Positions 60,901 to 64,000 of a stretch of DNA of 64,000 nt are shown in pieces (the first letter of the stretch is position 1; every line of letters starts with the position of its first letter). Under the pieces are notes generated by a model, which saw nothing but the letters and a program-made list of their open reading frames with translations, was not told where the DNA came from and did no database searches. The position numbers were made by a program, and so were the translations under genes. The stretch spans positions 62,001-126,000 of the forward strand of contig SNVD02014651.1 of assembly GCA_013180625.2 (NCBI GenBank). Direction: 5' to 3'. The stretch is from Boswellia sacra (taxonomy: Eukaryota > Streptophyta > Magnoliopsida > Sapindales > Burseraceae).

Positions 60901-63673
60901 TAACCATATAGTTTGGACTTAAGCATTTTAAAACAGTTTAGTTGTTTTCTTTTTCCCCACAAACTCTGATAAACAAACTCATTTCTTCATTAGTAAGTTT
61001 TCCATATGAATTTGCTTCTTTACTATGCACAATCACAGAGTTAAAAATATTTCGTTGCCGTTCCCACCTTTTTTTGGTGAAATTTTGTAATAACATGCAA
61101 TAAATTTATTTAAAACTCCAAGCTTAACAAACTCTAATCAAATGATAAATCTTCGAAAGTGTCTCATAAAGCCCAAATATTCTAAAACCTTTAGAAGGGG
61201 TCATCACTTCAGTAGCAAAAAAAGCACCCATGCTCTAGTCATTGGCTTGAGCTAGACAAGGTACTGCAATCAAAGTCCTGGCACTATGTTTATTAGGCAA
61301 GCAACAAGATATAATCCACATAACCTACTTATAAACAGGTAATTTCAGATTGACACAAAATTGGTACAATCAATTTCTTGACCTATTTTGTATTAATTGA
61401 CAAGATTAAAGCATATAACAAAATGAGAGAAATAAAATTGTTTAATTTTAATCATATAAATTTTCATAATTAGTTCAAGAATTAAGAATTTATAATTTCT
61501 ATTATTATACAATTTAAAATGTTAAAGGAAAATGAGTGCAACTAAAATTTGGAGAAAGTGGTCAATATATGATTGATGCAATCACTAACAGGTCAAATTC
61601 AAGTTAGGCATGCTTACCCAAAATCAACCAGATGACCGTTGTCTTAATGTCGGTCAACCAAATTATTTGCTTTGATAGTGTTTTGGTTTCTCCAATACAA
61701 AAAATGTACTAAGCAATATAAGAATTGGATGACAATCTCCATTAAGGACAAGTGTAACTAATCTTGAACAATTATAAAATTTGAAGAGCTCAAAATGAAA
61801 GTACTTTAACAATCATGGCCACATGTCTGGGCAAAAAAAAAAATAAAGATGAAGAAGAAGAAAAGGACAAGCTACTGAGAAACTGAACCAAAAAAAAAAA
61901 GAAAAAGAAAAAAAAAGGAGGAATAGCATCAATTGGCAATATTATTATCCAACATATAAAGCTTTTAATAAAAATATCTATCAAGGATGTTTAACCATGC
62001 TGTCGAAATTATAATGAATTGTCACCTTTACTGTGTTTTGTCTGAGAGATGAACATAGATATGAAAATACTTACAAACAAAGATTAAAAGTCATTAAATA
62101 AACATCTTGTTAAATTTCTGGTTAGCATAATTGTTCCACAACTTACCATCTTTCCATGTTTGTACAAAGTTGAAGTAAGATGATTCTGACAGAAGTTCAG
62201 CTCTCACTCGTTGCTCGACATAAATGTTCAACTTTCTTTGCTCTCTTAACCATCTGTGAACAGAAAATCCAGAATGAGGCACCGACAAAAGCTGATCCAG
62301 CATCTTTCTTTTTAGACATAATGTCAACCAACAATGAATCAGAGATCATAGCAGATATGCCATCCTAGCAGTTTGAAATAACATTGGAGAAAGAATATAA
62401 CCGAATAAAGTTGAAAAAACAAAGCTCCAGAATTAAGCCAACTAAAATTCACGAGATAGTTGGACAGTTTATGAACCCAAAATTGATTTTTCTTCCAAAT
62501 TTTTAAAATGAACCATCTGGAAACTGTAAGTTGTCCTGGGCAAAGCTATTCATAGAAAAAAAAAATTGCTTATAACATACCCTACCGTGTGAAGCAATTT
62601 TTTTCCCTTTTTAGCTAATATCATTTGTAATACACATGAAAGAAAAGATAGATGGAAAATGTGGAAATTAAGATTATCAGATCCACACCTGACCATTTCT
62701 ACACATAAAACTTGAACCGAAATTGAATTTGGTTTGGTGAAAATAAGCACAGTCTGTGGTTGTGATTCCCACTCCAGACAAATCTGAAATGAAAAAAAGC
62801 ATTGAATTAGAAAAAAAAGATATAGGAGCTCAAGTTAACTAGATCTACAACTAATCAAGCCGAGTGATAATATTTTTGAAGTACAAGGAAAGAATTACTA
62901 ATAAAGCAGAAATATATCGGTATGACACACCAATGGAATGACTCAAAACATATGCAAAAAAAGCATCACAATAGATAGTGGCAGGTTTGTGCCAAGTGTT
63001 ATTTTCATTTTTGTAGAAGCAATACCTGTTTTTTGCTGCGCTCTGCTGTTGTTATATTTCCTTTTTCAAAATAGACAATATCATGCTTGTGCTGATCACT
63101 CTTTTCACCTTTGCACCTCCATGAGAGTTTAAATGATGCCTATCTCAAAAAACATAAATTCAATAAAAGCTAAATATTTTATTCTGTCTGTCAGAATGAG
63201 TCTCAACAAGGAAAAAAAAAAAAGGGTTTTCTGAAGAAGCATTATTTTATTTCTTTAAATGGTTAAAACACCCTAGAATTATTGATTTAGTTTTAAACAC
63301 ATATCATGAGGAACTTATATAAGCGGTTACAGATATTAACAAGACTATTTGCTATTAAAATGCAATGCCTTCAACATAAATCAAATGGATCCCATTCTAT
63401 AAAAGCAGTTCCTCATTAATTAGGGATTGGTTTGAGAAACACACACATACTGACATACATGATTCATATAGTATACCTTTCTCATTATTTTACTACGAAC
63501 TGGATCAGAATCAGAATCAGACTCCACATCCCGAAGAACCTCATGGGAGAAAATCCTATGATGCGAACAACCTGTTCTAGAATGCTCCTCTGCTTGATTG
63601 CACTGCACTAATTCGTTGGTGGAGTTCTCCAATCTCCCCTCAGGAACACCATTACTCTTTGCAAGAGACTTTT
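57929..63673 (-). CDS. NAD kinase (NADK1-type), 5' end beyond the window
   Basis: Eight exons on the minus strand join in phase: 63673-63477, 63139-63026, 62783-62689, 62253-62147, 60202-60129, 59604-59526, 59377-59070 and 58237-57929. They give 426 residues plus stop. The enzyme phosphorylates NAD to NADP with ATP. The ATP-NAD kinase core shows [24 protein letters not shown], the GGDGT motif in [34 protein letters not shown] and [20 protein letters not shown]. It ends [18 protein letters not shown]. The Ser/Asp-rich N-terminal part ([15 protein letters not shown]) resembles plant NADK1-type kinases, not the plastid NADK2 or the short peroxisomal NADK3. The first seen exon starts two bases before a codon boundary, so at least one upstream exon is missing, probably past 64000. 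Confidence 0.93.
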
Positions 63674-64000
63674 CTGCATTACAAACCAACAATTTTCCTC
63701 ATCAAGAAATAGGAAAAAATGAAGATATTTTACAACACAGAAAATTAGTATGTATGAGAGCATGAATTGAGAAAAAGAAGAGCTATATTTATTACAATAA
63801 GATAGGACAAAAAATAAATATTCCACCAAAGTTGATATGGTTGTGTCCTGTTCAGATTCTACAGCCAGTTATATGAACTTATCAGGGCTCAAATCAAAAC
63901 AATCACTATCTCCAAGTCTCTGCCCCTTCCCACTCCACATGAATGCTGGAGCAGAAGAGAGCGACTTAAAGATGCCAATCAGGAAATAAGAATGGTTGCA
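63674..64000 (-). other. NAD kinase upstream intron or unplaced 5' exon
   Basis: A clear acceptor (TTTGTAATGCAG) precedes the 63673 exon. Further upstream, a minus-strand frame at 63995-63870 contains FMWSGKGQRLGDSDCFDLSPD and looks coding, but no GT donor in the right phase was found. It may be another exon, 5' UTR, or intron. Confidence 0.35.

Overview
The window is nuclear DNA of a flowering plant, most likely a eudicot. It is AT-rich and gene-poor. Genes have GT-AG introns, two proteins carry likely plastid-targeting leaders, and repeats are dense (LTR retroelements, hAT-, PIF/Harbinger- and Mutator-type non-autonomous elements, minisatellites). A degenerate piece of plastid DNA is also present. 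The species cannot be told from the sequence alone.

Layout. 1-4,720: a repeat block with inverted arms near 55-141 and 4,193-4,278, arrays of a CGACACT-type motif, and an internal tandem array of about 110 bp units. 5-10 kb: non-coding and AT-rich. 10,293-11,846 (+): intronless chloroplast phospholipase A1 (PLA1-I gamma / DAD1-like lipase). 13,649-16,832: a complete but internally deleted Ty3-type LTR element that keeps gag and protease and has lost most of reverse transcriptase, RNase H and integrase. 17.6-28.5 kb: two copies of an hAT-like element, two solo LTRs with target-site duplications, and the second half of a dispersed repeat pair. 29-36 kb: one weak small-peptide ORF and several PIF/Harbinger-like elements, one with a Mutator-type MITE nested inside. 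39,956-46,471 (+): eight-exon RETICULATA-RELATED gene. 47,401-49,484 (-): three-exon DUF604/GT31 glycosyltransferase. 52,235-52,450 (+): a small one-pass membrane protein ORF. 53,990-55,441 (-): a broken tandem paralogue of the glycosyltransferase. About 55,665-56,690: a nuclear plastid insertion carrying decayed atpI and the 3' end of rps2 in plastome order. 57,929 to beyond 63,673 (-): NAD kinase with eight exons seen; its 5' part runs off the right edge.

The four intact genes are ordinary housekeeping or metabolic genes with no operon-like relation: plastid lipid hydrolysis, a plastid envelope protein, Golgi glycosylation and NADP supply. The more unusual content is in the repeats: an inverted-arm element whose motif recurs inside an unrelated LTR, hAT-like elements with tRNA-promoter-like boxes, and a gag-protease-only retroelement. 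No convincing tRNA or rRNA gene and no CRISPR array was seen. Exon borders were placed by eye from GT-AG signals, reading phase and remembered family sequence, not by a search.
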